Origin: Pleodorina starrii
Lineage: Eukaryota; Chlorophyta; Chlorophyceae; Chlamydomonadales; Volvocaceae
NCBI GenBank assembly: GCA_030267565.1
Contig: BRXU01000002.1
Span: forward strand, 5,207,501 to 5,271,500
Length of the DNA: 64,000 bases
Reading direction: 5' to 3'
Numbering within the stretch: the first letter of the stretch is position 1; every line of letters starts with the position of its first letter. Below the pieces are notes generated by a model that made no database searches, was not told where the DNA came from, and was given only the letters and a program-made list of their open reading frames with translations. The position numbers were made by a program, and so were the translations under genes. Shown here piece by piece: positions 45,225 to 58,200 of the stretch.

Positions 45225-46195
45225 AAGTGAAATTCTGACATGACGGCGTGAAATGAATCTTCGTTTCGGAAACAAACTATGTGTGCATTGCGAACATTCT
45301 TCCCGCGACCACACCACAGCAGCTCTGCTTGCCGGTCCGATCGTCTTGACGCATATTACTATTACAAAGGTTTCAAGGAGCAAACCATGAGGGGCCAACT
45401 GCTGGTTGTTGGACGCCAAGCCGCCAAAGCACGCACGATTCATCTGCGGGCCGCCCAACTTAGCCCCTGGAGCCCGTAATGCTTTATTATCGTTATCGTA
45501 GTATGAGTACATTAAATGCATGAATCCGTTTCCGTGTGTCAACGCCGTTGGGCCATGCTGGGGGGGAGGGGCTGCCGCCCCCCTCCCCCAGACCCCCTTG
45601 CCCCTTCCCCCCGCTGGTGGGGGGCGGGGGGCTGTTGCCCCCCATCCCCCCACACCCCCCTTCCCCCGGGCCGTCCGTGTAGCAGTGTCGCAACGTTCAT
45701 GACGTAAATCAAGGAGCAGCCGCGGGGACGGTAGTGCTTAGTGCCTGCTATTGCCACTTCGGAAAAATCATTGATGCATTAGCAGGGCGGTTGTCAATTC
45801 GCGGACACTTGCCGAACTATCATTGCAGATTAGGAGTATCGTCCTTGATGTCGACCATTATTATCAACGTCAGTAAGATCACTCTCGTCAAATATTGTGT
45901 GGGTGTTTCAAAACCGACGGGATCATTTTGTCTCCCATATCGACTGTTAATGAGATCCCTCAATTCAAATACTGTGCCGGTGTTACACAGTGATCGGAAC
46001 AGCAAAACAGACGGGGTCATTCCTATCGTACGCATGCGGCCGGCAATCGGAGATCCGCAAATTTTAACGTCAACCCATTTGAATTTCACATCATTTACGC
46101 TTCCTCATAGCAGTTGTAATTGCGGGGATGCGTCAAATCGTTATACGCAATGCCGTACAGTAATGATGTCCTATATTACGGGCACCCCTCCGTTT
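45225..46195. other. Intergenic DNA with a GC-rich palindromic element
   Basis: No gene is recognised. At about 45558-45665 a G-run/C-run sequence forms imperfect palindromes (CTGGGGGGGAGGGGC against GCCCCCCTCCCCCAG), of the short dispersed type common in volvocine genomes. Confidence 0.4.
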
Positions 46196-46479
46196 CGGAG
46201 GTGTTTCGGTCCCTGATTAACAGCGGGTTCTCCCCTAAATGGTCGGGGCAGGCGGACATCAGGTACTCAAGCGAGGGCAAGAGCGTGTTGTACGACTTCT
46301 GACTCTTCTGCTTGGCGTCGACTTTTGGTTCTCTGAACGAACAGTTCTTTATTCAACTCAGTTCAGGGCTTACGTTTTTCTTTTCTTTCTGTGTCTTTGT
46401 GTTTCGAGTTCAAGTGGTCCATGAGCCTCCTGGCTCGTCTGGGCCTTACGAGCTCAAAGCTTGTAACAACATCACATCA
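46196..46479 (+). mobile_element. LINE 3' fragment (family of the 15.8-kb remnant)
   Basis: A short open segment ends FSPKWSGQADIRYSSEG...LYDF at about 46300. A 3' UTR follows with TCCATGAGCC, TACGAGCTC and AGCTTGTAACAACATCACATC, clearly related to the 3' end at 15.77-15.87 kb. A GAGCC-TCCT-GGCTC hairpin is conserved in kind. The upstream limit is uncertain. Confidence 0.6.
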
Positions 46480-46575
46480 CCCTTCCGTGGGTGCCCCTGG
46501 GGTAGGATGAACAGTCCGTCTAGCATGTACGGCTAGCAACCGATATGAACATCGGTTCCCCTTGTAATCCTTGCA
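46478..46575 (+). mobile_element. LINE 3' end, relative of the 29980-36815 element
   Basis: About 95 bp match the last 90 bp of the full-length LINE with many substitutions. The shared core GGGTGCCCCTGGGGTAGGAT is identical, and the three hairpins and terminal TGTAA are kept. It abuts the ATC tail of the preceding LINE fragment, so one element probably inserted at the tail of the other. Confidence 0.75.
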
Positions 46576-47023
46576 TTCTAACAAGTCCAGTCGGCAACCT
46601 AGGGGACTTCTACATTCCCTGTCCTAATGTTAAAGTTGTCAAGCCTCCTTTACGACGAATACCCCGGTAGCGAAGCCTGTGCACTCTCGTCGGCAACTGC
46701 ACGACTTCATCGCGACCCTCTCAAACAGTTCCGCTGTCCTTCTATTGGCAAGTCAGCCTGCGTGATGTGTAAATGATACACTGCGTGTCTACTGTCAAGT
46801 AACTTCAGCCAATGCGCTGGCCGGAAGAGTTGCACAGTGCCGAGACGGCGCGCGATGCTAAACATGGGGCGGATTGCTGAAAGCTCTGGCTGTCTATCAG
46901 CAGGAATGTTGACACTCTCACACTTCACGCCCTCGCCGCCCTAGCCCTTCAACTCCACCCGTACGGATTGAACGGGGCCCCGCCCTTTTTCCGGCTTCAA
47001 GGAAGCCGACACCAACCCCTTGT
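46576..47023. other. Intergenic, no gene recognised
   Basis: No motif-bearing frame was found between the LINE ends and the presumed 3' end of the CEP76 transcript. Confidence 0.3.
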
Positions 47024-47028
47024 TTACA
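47024..47028 (-). terminator. Candidate TGTAA poly(A) signal, CEP76
   Basis: First TGTAA on the minus strand after the CEP76 stop codon, implying a 3' UTR of about 900 nt. The 3' UTR includes a short GTG run near 47100. Confidence 0.45.
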
Positions 47029-47929
47029 TGCGGGTCACTCACGCGGTAGAGCTTGTAGCGCGCGCCTGTCTCATGGCGGAGCTCATGCCTTGGTTGATGT
47101 GGTGGTGGTGGTGGTGGTGGTGTCGGGCGGTGCTTGCAGCAAGTCAGGTTTGCATGGATCAGGGTGTCGTGCGTTTGGGAGGAGGATGGATTGCTACTTC
47201 GGATTAAAACGCTCCTGATGGAAAGCAGACACGTCGTCTGGAATACTGGCTCCGGCCCCGCATCCCACCTCCCACTTGCCGTCCGCCCAGTCACAGGCAT
47301 TCGGTCACTGGACCCATGGCTAGTCCGAATGAACCGTTTCAAACGGGGAAAATAATACCAGACCTGATTACCACCGGGTTGCACCGCACCTGACATCTGC
47401 GCCCGGAGCCCACCTAACAACCGCAACAACATGTGCGATCCACACCAGCGCCAAGGCCAAGGCCAGCGCCAAGGCCAAGGCCAGGAAGGCTCTTACCAAG
47501 ACCAGCCAAACATACACCGCAGCACCTGTACAATCGAGGCTAGGCAGCCGCGGCAGCCGCGGCTTCGGTGTGAACACCACCTCAAGAGGCGGCCACTGCG
47601 CTCAACCAACGTGCCGGGCACCTCCCCCTCAGGGTGGCCGATTGGCAGCCAGGGGCACGCCGACCCGGCACGCCGGCGCCGACCTGCAGTAAAGCGCGCG
47701 CAGCAGGACGATCGTCCCAAACGCCATCCATCTTGCCGTCACGCCCAGGAGGGCGGCCCGTCGGAGGGAACACTGCGCACCGCGCGGCGGCGCTGTGCGT
47801 GCACGCCCGTGCCAGAGGGGGAGGAGGGGGATACGGTAATCCAACTCTCTCCCAGGACGAGCACGGACGAGCACGGCGCCACGCTACATCACGCACTCGC
47901 GTTACTTCACGCCAAATGTCAGCGTCATC

Positions 47930-50900
47930 TCACGGCGCCACGGCGCTGTACTTGACTGCCAGCATCATCCACACGCTGGTGAGGCACTCGGGGTAGGCGA
48001 AGACCTTGACCCGCAGCGCAAAGGACGCCGTGCCGGCAGTGGCGCCCAGGATGTCCAGCATCTGCCCAGGTACACCGCGTGTGTGTGTTTGGTGGTGGTG
48101 GTGGTGGGTGGTGTGTGTGTGTGTGTTGGGGGGGGTGTTGGGGGCCGGGCGATGTAGGAAAGGAGGGGTTTAAAGGGGGTGGTGGGCAGTTCAGTTTTGC
48201 GGTCATCACATGCCGGTAAGCCCTGAAAGGGCGGTTGGAGGGTGGATGAGACCGGGGGGGGGGCATTCAAGGAAGGCCAGGGATTTTGATTGGTGGGCTT
48301 TTCGCGCTGGCCTCGCGCATGGCCCCAGGCTGAGTTTCGCAGGTAGTAACCCTCCCGTGCGCCTCCCGCCCCTGCCCGGGCGCTTCGGGCCTCACTCCTG
48401 AAGCCATTCGCCTGGCGGTTACGCACCTCCGCCTGTCCACCTCGCTATTCCGGGGAAGCCCCCCCATCATCCTTCCGCACAGACCCCACCTCACCCGCCA
48501 GAGCCCAACCCTTCCCCTACACCAGCGTCCCTCCTCCCCCTTCTCCTTCCCCAAACCCGCCCCCTCCCACCTGGTCATCTTCCAGCAGCGCCTTCCTCAT
48601 CAGGTCGGCGCACACGTGGCTGTGGTGCTGCGGCATGGCCTTGAACACCCAGCCCAGCGGCACGGCGCGCTTGATGGCCTGTTGGAACTCGTCGTTGCCG
48701 GGGGCCACCTCGCCACTCACAGCCTCCTGTGGGTGCACGGACGCAGCGGGAGGCGACACGGGGAGAGGGGAGCGAGGCGGGTTGCGCGGTGCAAGGGACA
48801 GGGCATGCCGGTCTTGCAGCAGGCAGACACGCGGTAGCCGGGCAGGATCGCAAGGGATTCTGGCGTGCGGCGCACAGGCGCTCGAGGCGCGGGGCCGGTA
48901 CGCGCGTCAGGGATCCCTGTTAGGCGCGATCACCACCCGTAGGGCAGGCGGACAACCTGGCCGGCCAGCCAGCTTAACGCATCATGCATAACGCTGCGGG
49001 GGTGGTGCCACTGCGTTGGGGGGCGGCGAGGCCGCCTCGGCGCGCCATGCGTGACCGTCATATGCGCGACTGTGCTCTTACCTGCTCGTAGGCCGCCAGC
49101 GCGGGCATCAGCAGCTGCGCCAGGCCGTCGTCCCACGCGGTGGCGACCTCGGCGCCCAGCACCTGGCGGCGGTGCTGCGCTGCGGCTGACCGCAGGCGGG
49201 CCTCCAGGTGCGCCTCCAGCTCCAGCGGGTCGGGGATGGCGCTGCGGGCCAGCGGGATGGCGCTCCTGCAGCGCGGCCCCGCCGCCAGCGGAGGAGCCAC
49301 ACACACAGAGCGCACACAGGCGGTGCAGGCGGGCAGCTCAGGAAGCGGGCGAGGGGGACCGAACGTGGGGCGCGTGGCGCATGGCTGCTGCTCTATAGAG
49401 GTGTCGCAGCATAGGTTGTCAGTCAGTCAGCCGCTCGGCCAAAAAAATGGTAAACCGTGAGAGAGTGGGTGCAGCGCAGCGCGCAGTGGGAGCAACCACC
49501 TGCCTTTGGAAAGGCAGGTGGTTGCACAAAGCAAGTGGAGCGAAGCGGTGGCCAGACGGAGCCGGGCGAGCCGAGTGCCAAGTGAGGGGCCACGCTAGAG
49601 GGGGAGGGGCTGAAGAGTCTGAAGACACAGTGACGCTGCGTGGGAACCAAGGTTGGCGGCGCGGGGGAAGTCCAACTGACCAGGGCATGGCTGGCAGCTC
49701 CTGGGGTGGCATGGGCAGCTCCCGCCACAGCGAGGCGTCCTCCAGCACGTACGAGGTGCCGAAGGCGCTGTCGTCGCCCTGCGGCGGTGACGGCGCCGGC
49801 GCCGGTGACGTGACGCCGGCGGTGAGTCGTTACTCGTTAGGGCGACTCATCAGACGGTCAAACGCACAGTGGAGGGAGGGCTGGCAGCGACGGCAACGGC
49901 AATTGCATGGGCCTCTGGAAACGAAGTACGGTATGACGGCGCATTGGGCTCAGGTGGTGTCAGGTTGCGGTTGCGCTGGCCTTGCCGGGAGTTGGTGAGA
50001 CACGCGCTGGGCACGGAAGCGGACGCCACGTGCCCCATGACGCGGGGCTAAATGAGCAGGGGCATCCTTGACCGGAATTGTTCCATGTGTGTAGTTGGGG
50101 GGAGGGGAAGAGACTGAGAAGGCGCTGGCATAGCAAATGAGGAAGGACACGGCACAGCCCCAGGACCGAGATAGCGTGAGGGTGCCGGGGTCCTGGATGG
50201 CAGGCGCCCGTGTAAGCCGTAACGCCTCACGCGGTCTCCCTGACAGCGCGCACAGGCTCTCGGCAACGGCGGCATGCCAAAAACTGCAGGTCGACGCGGG
50301 TCGCACCTGGGAGTTGGCGTACAGTCGCAGGTTGTTGAAGACGCAGCCTACAGACTGGTACGGCCAGGTGTCCACGTCCGTTATTGAGTAGCGCACGGCT
50401 GCAGGGTTGAGCAGAACCCGGGAAGGACGTCGCGGGGGAGAGGGGCGCATTGCTGCATCCTAGGCAGCCAGCCAGATCGGAGGTTGAGCGACCTGACACG
50501 CTCGCAGTTGCGAGATAAGGTAGTGACGATGAGCAACATTACGCGGCAGCACGCGGTAACTTTGAGCATCATGCGGCCCACTGGGCATTGAAACCTGCCC
50601 GCCAACCCCCTTTCCAACCTCCCCTCCGAGCCGGCATGTTTGTGCATTTCTCAGTGTCTAGCTTTCGTCGCCAAGGTGAATTGGGTAAAACTGGCTGCCG
50701 GGCGTGGTCCCCTCGTCACAGCCCGACCACGAACCACGAGGCGCTGCTGCCGCTGTGCGCCGGCGCGACTGCCATCAGCGTCACGAACCTGTGCTCGGCT
50801 CCCAGAAGCACGGCGACGCGAGCGGCCCACGGGTCATGACCCACGTGTGGCCGCTGCCGTCGTGCAGCCGCCCCACGACCACCCACGCGTCCAGCCCGAA

Positions 50901-53900
50901 GCCCAGCAGCAGGCTGCACAGCAGCACCGCCATCTCCTCCTGCACCGGGCGGGGGTGGGGGCGGGACGTGGAGGGCTGGGAGTCGAGTCTGAGCCCTCCC
51001 TCGCTTCTTACTTCTCTACTTACCTTCTTAATTACTTCTCTTTTCTTTTCCAGGAACGAGGGTCGGCAAGCACTCTTGCACAGCCCGCCAGGCCTGACAT
51101 AGCTGGACTATGGTTTGGGTTTTGGGCCGCCTCCCTCTCCACCCTCCTAATCTTTGACCGCCAGAAATTCCCGGCGCATCTCCGATGAGCGGGGCACACA
51201 AGAGTGGCACACGACCGCGAAGAGGCTTCCTAACGGCAAATGCGTGGCGTGGCGAATGGCACCGCCTCTCCCCGGAGCACGTACCGTAACATACCGCGCC
51301 AATCACCCCCCCTTGCCCTTCGCGGTCTCCGTCTTCGCTCATCACCCCAACCCTATCCAGCCCACCTTGGTGGCCGTCCCCGCCGCCAGCACCGTGTGCA
51401 GCTGGCACCAGCACTCAGCCACCTCGCTCAGCCCGCCGCTGGGCAGCGCCGCCAGGTCCTCCCGCCGCCGCAGCAGGCTCACGAAGCGGGCCGCCTCGCG
51501 CGCGTTGGCCAGCGCCCGGCCCAACTGCAGCGGCCTCACGAAGCAGCACACCGGGTACTGGCTACCGTCCTCACCGGTGGCGAGGACCTGCGGGGGAGCA
51601 GGCGGCGGCGGGGTGCGTCGTGGCGGGCGCGACAGGGGGCAGGCGCAATGAGAGGGGGGGCGTAGGGGCGGTTTTAGCTGAGAAGGAGATGGCAGGCTGA
51701 CTGCTGACTCCGCCGTCGCCGACGGGATGCGTGGGCGCCGCCAACAGGACCCCAGCCGTTGGCTCGGCCACGGGGACCTCCGGATGCTCACCTTGATTGG
51801 TCGCGCCTTGAAGGCCAGGTTCTGAGACGCGTACTCGCCCCACCATGCCTGACAGTGGTTGGAAAGGAAACGCCGGTTGCAGCCATAAAAAGTGATTTAG
51901 GGAAGACAGCGGCCCGCCCATGCGTTGTGCACCCCTCCTCCGGGAGGCTCCCGGCGGCTCCCGGGTGCCGCGTGCCGTGCCGCGCTACCGGGCATCAGCC
52001 ACCAACCCACCATCTCTGCCCTGTGCCACTGCCCGCCCACTGACGTGCGAACGGACTCGAACAAAGGCGGCGAAACCCGGACAGGGGCACACAAGCACCC
52101 GGACGCTGGACGGGGCGGCGAAGATGGCACAGGACGCCGGTGACATCTTTATCACCCAGGCACGCCATAAACGCTGCGGAGTGCAGGCACGACACGGTGC
52201 AGCTGCTGCTGCTGCTGCTGCTGGTCGCCCACCTTGGCGCCCGCAACAAAGGCGGCCATGACGTCCGCGTCCCGTGCGTGCTCCATGCGCTGCTGGCTCT
52301 TGAGCAGCGCCTCGTCCAGCGCCGCGGAGAAGGCCGGCCGCAGCTCCAGCTGCAGCGTCAGCATGCCGGCGGGCGCCGTGGACGCGGGCATAGCGCCGCT
52401 GGCACCTTCCACCCCCACTCCCGAGCCCAATCCATCAACGGGAAAGGAAGGGTTTGGAGAGGGGAAACATGTGGATGAGGTTCGGGTTTCGGCCGGTGCG
52501 GCGGAAGAGGGAGGAGCGGATGACCGTGCTGACGCTTGCTGCAGTGGCTGCAAGCGACGGTGCAACTGCTATCATGTTGCAAAAGGCCGCGATGCTGCGC
52601 ACGCTCATGACTCACAACCAGCCCGGTGCCTCACAACCAGCCCGGTGCTTCTGCTGAGCTCATTTAGGGACTCTTCCCCTCCCGGGAATGGCGACGCCAT
52701 GCAAAGGCAGCAGGGCAACCCCCATGACGGTGACGGCCGAGCTCAGGGTACGGCCTGGGCAGCCCGGCGGTCGAATCCCAAGCCGCCCGAGCCCCTCCCC
52801 AGCCGGGCTCACCTGGTCCCGCTCCCAGCTGCACCGAAACCACCACTTTGCCCCGCCGCCGCAGCGCCGTGCGCCACTCGGCAGTGCCCAGAGCGCACAG
52901 CAGTCGCCGCACCGACAGCTGGCGGGCCACCTGCTCCGGAGCGGACGTGGCGGCGGCGGCAGGAGCGGCCGGACCGGGGCCCAGGTCTGAGGGCGGGACA
53001 AGACGGTTTGCATGCGCGCAGCAGGCGGGCAAGCGGCATGTCGCGACAGCGAAGCGGTCTTCTTGCGTGAGGGCAACAAGCCAGCAGCGCTGGACCATGC
53101 ATGAGGACGGAATTGCGTAATGCTGCTGCCGCGGCCGCGGCTGGCTGACGCGCCAACCGTACTCCATGCGCAGTCCCCCTGATTGTCCAGCTACCGTAAT
53201 TCATGGCCCTTGGTTTTCCGGGGGAGCCAAGGGCACCACGTCCTCACTTACCCCACTGTCCGTCCACCATGGCCGCCAGGGGGTTCAACTGCATCACCAC
53301 AATGTGCATCCCCTGCCGCAGAGCCAGCAGCTGCAGCGGATCGGCAGGCCCCGACCCCGTGGGCAGCTGGAAGAATGCCTCCCCCGCAAAGGCCGGCTCC
53401 ACGGCCGCCGCCACGGGCTGCGTGGTGAAGCGCTGGCCGAACAGCTCCAGGGACAGCTGCAGCTGCTCCTCGGGGCCGGGTATCCGCACGACGTAGTCGG
53501 CAAAGGCCCTCCCTCCCAGCAGCTTCACGTGCAGGAAGGCCTTACCCCTAGGGAGCGGATGTAGGGTTCGACGCAGCCGGGTCACAGGATCAGGGGAGGA
53601 AATGGCGGCAAACTCCGGTGGGTGGCTTGGTGCGATGCCAAAGAGGCCGCGCCGATTGATGGGGAGCTGGGCAGGCGCACTGCAAGTGATGTGCTCTCCG
53701 TGCCACAGGGCACGTTCCAGTTATGCAGCGGTTATGCAAAATGAGCGCGGGGCAGCCAGGCAAGCTGGAATGTACGACTGGACATCCACATCCAGCGCCC
53801 GCTTGCTAGTCCTACAGGTCCTGTTTGCCGCTTGCGCGTGCCGCAGCTCACGTCGGCAGTTCCGCCGGCTTGACGGGTCCGACATTTGAGACCTGGGTAA

Positions 53901-54186
53901 GGGCCTCCACCGCCGTCTGTGGTGGACGAACAGTGCGCACCAGCTGGTCGATGACACCGCGCCCCTGTTTCAAGGAGGCATCAATGTTGGTGACGCTTTC
54001 CCCGAACATGGAATCGGAGAACTCCAACTGCCTTGCCTGCAGCACGTCCAGCGCATCCTCCGGAGTCACGGCCTCGCCAGTCCGCTGATACTCCAAAAGA
54101 AGCTGGTGTAGCACGCCTTGAACACCAGCCTGCTGTAATTGCTGACGGACCGCCTTCCGTAATTCCACAACTTTCGTGTCCTCCAT
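47930..54186 (-). CDS. CEP76: CEP76 homologue, centriole/cilium protein
   Basis: Twelve exons, high to low: 54186-53852, 53547-53252, 52986-52813, 52528-52233, 51848-51792, 51587-51366, 50939-50789, 50398-50307, 49778-49681, 49265-49082, 48726-48571 and 48061-47930. All phases agree, giving about 730 residues (human CEP76 has 659). Matches to remembered vertebrate CEP76 are collinear: an N-terminal helix (VVELRKAVRQQLQQAGVQG), the C2-like part (FLHVKLLGGRAFADY), WWGEYASQNL, YPVCCFVRPLQLGRAL, LLCSLLLGFGLDAWVVVG, WPYQSVGCVFNN, NDEFQQAIKRAVPLGW and the end FAYPECLTSVWMMLAVKY. CEP76 is a C2 plus transglutaminase-like-fold protein of centrioles that limits centriole reduplication in animals. It fits a flagellate. 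The start of exon 4 (52528) is the least certain border. Confidence 0.93.
52202..52224. repeat. CTG triplet run in CEP76 intron 4
   Basis: Seven CTG triplets just past the exon 4 donor. Confidence 0.85.
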
Positions 54187-55248
54187 TTTGATTCAGTGCT
54201 AGACGTCTAGCTAAGCTCCCTGCAAATGGACTCGTCTTACATTTTACACATAAGTTATTTACCTAGCTTTGGCATTAGAACGTGCCGCGCTGCTATTCCT
54301 GTTCATAGCTCTCGGAATTCAAACGAAGGCTGGAACCCGTAGGACATGTAACATCAATTTGCGTACGAAGTATCTGTGGGTGCAACCAAGCTAATGCTGC
54401 AAGAAGCTGTGTATCAGGCTGGGCTGAGCGGTTGGCACGGGTTGCGGGGTTAGACAGTTTTGGACTGGCCGTTGTACTGTGACCCCTCCCGTACGACCCC
54501 GGTACGCAGCCTAGGTTATGCACTATCTCTTGCTCCTGCGTGCTCAGCCGGTACATCCCCTGCAGTCTCTCGCTTGGCCACATGGCCTGAACCCGACATG
54601 ACGTCTGGCATTGCAACCCTTTGCAACAGCAGCAGTACCTACGGGCCGGATGGGTGTGCGCACATTTGCGCGTATTCCGAAGTACTGTTCCGTAACTGAG
54701 GTTGGGTGCCCAAGATGCAGGTTTGAACAGATTGAACGGCCTAAGGCGCATCGCGACGGCGCTGTACTGCGTCGCCTGCTGATCCTCAGGCCGCCGCATA
54801 TGACCATGATACATGCAGTTAGCCCTATTGGGAGCCTCACCCGGGGAAAAATGGACGGCGGCTACGGCCGCAACTAACACTGCACAGGTATATCGTAGCT
54901 GCACTGGGGGCGGGCCTGGCGGGCCCTCTCTTCCCAGCGTAAGGGGGCCTCCGCGTCCTGCTTGAGTCCTTGTCCACGAGTCCACCCCCATTCACGCAGC
55001 CTCCCTCCACAAACCTCCAGATGAATTAGCATGGGAAGAGGTATTAACAAGAGGTTGTTTGAAGGTTGATTCCGGCATGTTCGATCACACACTGTCACTC
55101 GATGGCTGAGCACGACAGGCACGACATACAAGTCGATCTGGATCTCGTTTCGTAAGGCTACAACGCTCTCTTTGGCTGTAGACTCCACCCAAACCAAATA
55201 TTTCACCCACCCAATCCTTTTGATTCCTTACTATTTTCCTTAGTCAAA
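54187..55248. other. Divergent promoter region, CEP76 and cyclophilin
   Basis: About 1.06 kb separates two start codons that face away from each other. No exon is recognised; promoters and 5' UTRs of both genes must lie here. Confidence 0.5.
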
Positions 55249-58200
55249 ATGGGACAAGGTCAGAGCGCCAACAAGGACGCCATCGTGCAGATGGCCAAGG
55301 CCAAAGTTGCCTACGCCCCGCCTCTTGGCTCTCCAAACCCTGTAAGGCGTCAATTTAATGGACTGATCGTATATCAAAGCCCAGCGGGCTAGCATAAGTA
55401 CACAAACAATCGCCGTGACGTGTCATTCGCTCTTCCGGCCGCTTGCATCGCGAAACGCCCCCATCTCCAGCATTGAATCGCGTCAATTGATCCCAAAAAT
55501 TGAACTTGACGGGGTGGGCGTCGAGCTGCGGGCCAGCTTTGGGGTTTGCAGTATATCCGTACCGCGACTCGCGAGCCCACCACACCACATCGCCACACGG
55601 GGCCGTCCACACCACACGCCTCCAGTCCTCCAGAAACCGTCCGTCTAGCCAGCTCCTTGGCTTGTCCTTGCCTCCCGCCCTCGGACCTCCTTCAATTTTA
55701 AATTAAATCACCCCGCCCTGCACGGGTGACTGCGTGCAACCGCTGCAGGCCAACCCGCTCGTGTACTTCGACATCAAGCTGGGCCGCTACGGCGACGCCA
55801 CCCCGCTGGGCCGCATCGTCATGGCAAGTCGGGGACTCGGGATGCGTGAGGGGACCACCCGCCCCATCCCTCCCAGTCTTGTGGGTCAGGCTTCAGCCAT
55901 CCTGCCGACAAAGCTGCTCACATTCCCACGCACCCTGCTGCATACATACATACAAGCCTTAAGAGAGCCCCCACGAACCATCGGGAAAGCTCGGACCTTC
56001 CGGCAGATCCGTCCGCTGCACATTTACCGACCTGACCACCACGACCTGACATCTACTCGTCTCTGCCAAGCTACGGCAGCACCCCCAACCCCCACCCCTA
56101 CCCACCCCGACCCCGGGCCCCCTACCCCCCGACTCTCGATGATGCTCGTGCGCGGATGTCCGTGGTGTGCTGCGCAGGAGCTCAAGCAGGATGTGACGCC
56201 CAAGACCGCCGAGGTGCGGGAGATCAGAGGGTGATGGTTTTCCTTCAGCCTGCGCGCACATGCGCTGCCGGGTACTGGATCAGGGGCAGCGGGCCTGATT
56301 GTCGTGGGAAGGGCAAGGCGTCGGCAGGCCCTGTGTTAAAAAGCCCGTTCCGCGCGCTGCTCCTGCCCGCCCATTCCGGGGCCCTCGGTGGCCGAGCGTG
56401 GTGAGACCTGAATCTCCCGCACACCCGCACATCTTCACTGTCTCCCTTCCTCCAGAAGCCACCGTGTGCAGCACCACCACCTTGGCAGTGTCCCACGTCT
56501 GCATGCGTCGCGCCGCCCAGCCGCGCCTCGCCTTGCATCACCTTCCGGCACCTTCCTTCATCTTCCCTCACCTTCCCCCATCTTCGTCCCTCATCTTCTT
56601 CCCCTGGTGCACGACTGACCCGCGGGTCGCGAGCGCAGAACTTCCGCCAGCTGTGCCTGCGCGAGGCGGGCAAGGGCTACAAGGACTCGCGCTTCCACCG
56701 GGTCATCCCAAGCTTCATGTGCCAGGTGCGTGTGTGCGTGTGTGCGTGTGTGTGTGTGCGGAGGGGGGAGGGCTGAAAGGGTGCGATCCGGTGCGATGCG
56801 GTGCGATCCGGTGTGGTGTGGTGCAATGTTGGAACGCTGCATGGCGAGCTGCGGCACCGTCGCGGATGTGTGTGCCGCTCCGGCTGCCCGTCCAGTGGCA
56901 GGGGTGGCCGCCCTTCCAGTCCGCTTGCCCCTTGTTCAGGGGGCACCTCTTAACGGGTATGGCCGCAGTTGGCGTTGTTGGGGGCACGGTTGGGTTGGGT
57001 GTCCGCGCTGGGCTGCTCCGAAACCTTGACCCCGCACGGCTGAACATCGTACAGTCGTACAAGGCCATCACTGCCTTGCGCATTACTCAAGCAGAACGGT
57101 ATACAGTGGCCGGACTGACTGGGCTCACTCATGGCTTGTGTGGCTGGTCCCGCTTGCCCGTACTTGCCGTACTTGTGTGCCCTTCACCAGGGCGGTGACT
57201 TCACCCGGGACAACGGCACGGGCGGCATGAGCATCTATGGAGCGCGGTTCGAGGACGAGGTGGGGCCGGGGTGGGGGCGGAACGGAGGGTGAGGGTCTGA
57301 GGGAGCCCAGCTGAGGGAGCGGAGGGCGGGCCGCAACGTGGGGGAGGGGGCCGCAGATCGGTCAGAGCGCCGCCAGCAGATACTCCCTCGATGTGCCCTC
57401 CAATGTCGCGGCTGAGCCCGACTTGCCTGAGCTTGAATGTCTGTCGCGTCGTCATCTCGCTCTGTGGCCCGTTGGCGGCATCTCCTCGCCTCGCGCGGGG
57501 AGCGTTTGCCGGCGCAGGGCGCATGATGTCGTGCCTGCCCGCGTTCCCTTCCCGCTCCCCCCTTCCCACGCTCCCAACACACTCACACTCACACATACGA
57601 CATTTTCCAACAACACACACACCCGGCTGCAGAACTTCAGGCTGAGCCACGCGGGACCGGGCGTGCTGTCCATGGCGAATGCAGGTGCGCGCTCTGCGTC
57701 GCGCGTGTTTCACGCGCATTCTCGGTTTCGGAGCTCCGGTGCTCCCCCTCCCCACCCTAAAGCCCAGGTGATCCCAGCGAGCGGTTGAGGAACGACCCGT
57801 TTGCAGCATGCATGCGCCGTTGCCGTCTGCTGGCCTTGCCTCCTTAGCCTGGCCCCCCCGCTGCGGCGCGCGGGTTGCCTCTCAACGGTATAGGTCCCGA
57901 GGTCCCCGTTGCGGTCAGGGGCAGCCTCCTTGCTGCCTCCTTGCTGCCTCCTTTCTGCCTCCTTTCTGCCTCCTTGCAGCGCACGCGCGGATCAATGCCA
58001 TGGGAACTCGTAGGCCGCGGATGAACGTCAAAAGGCCGCTCGAGAGCCCTTTCCTTTATTCCATACCCGTATGCGGCATGCGTGACGTGAGCATGGAACC
58101 CAGCTGCTGCACGGACCCCCGCTGATGCACCGCAGGCCCCAACACCAACGGCTCTCAGTTCTTCCTGTGCACCGCCCAGACGTCCTGGCTCAACGGCAAG

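Noticed and set aside
50716..50790. Frameshift in CEP76, because another frame reads HRFVTL after the STG site
   Set aside because: Splicing at 50789 to the acceptor before 50398 gives VRYSITDVDTWPYQSVGCVFNN, which aligns with the family. The HRFVTL match is chance.
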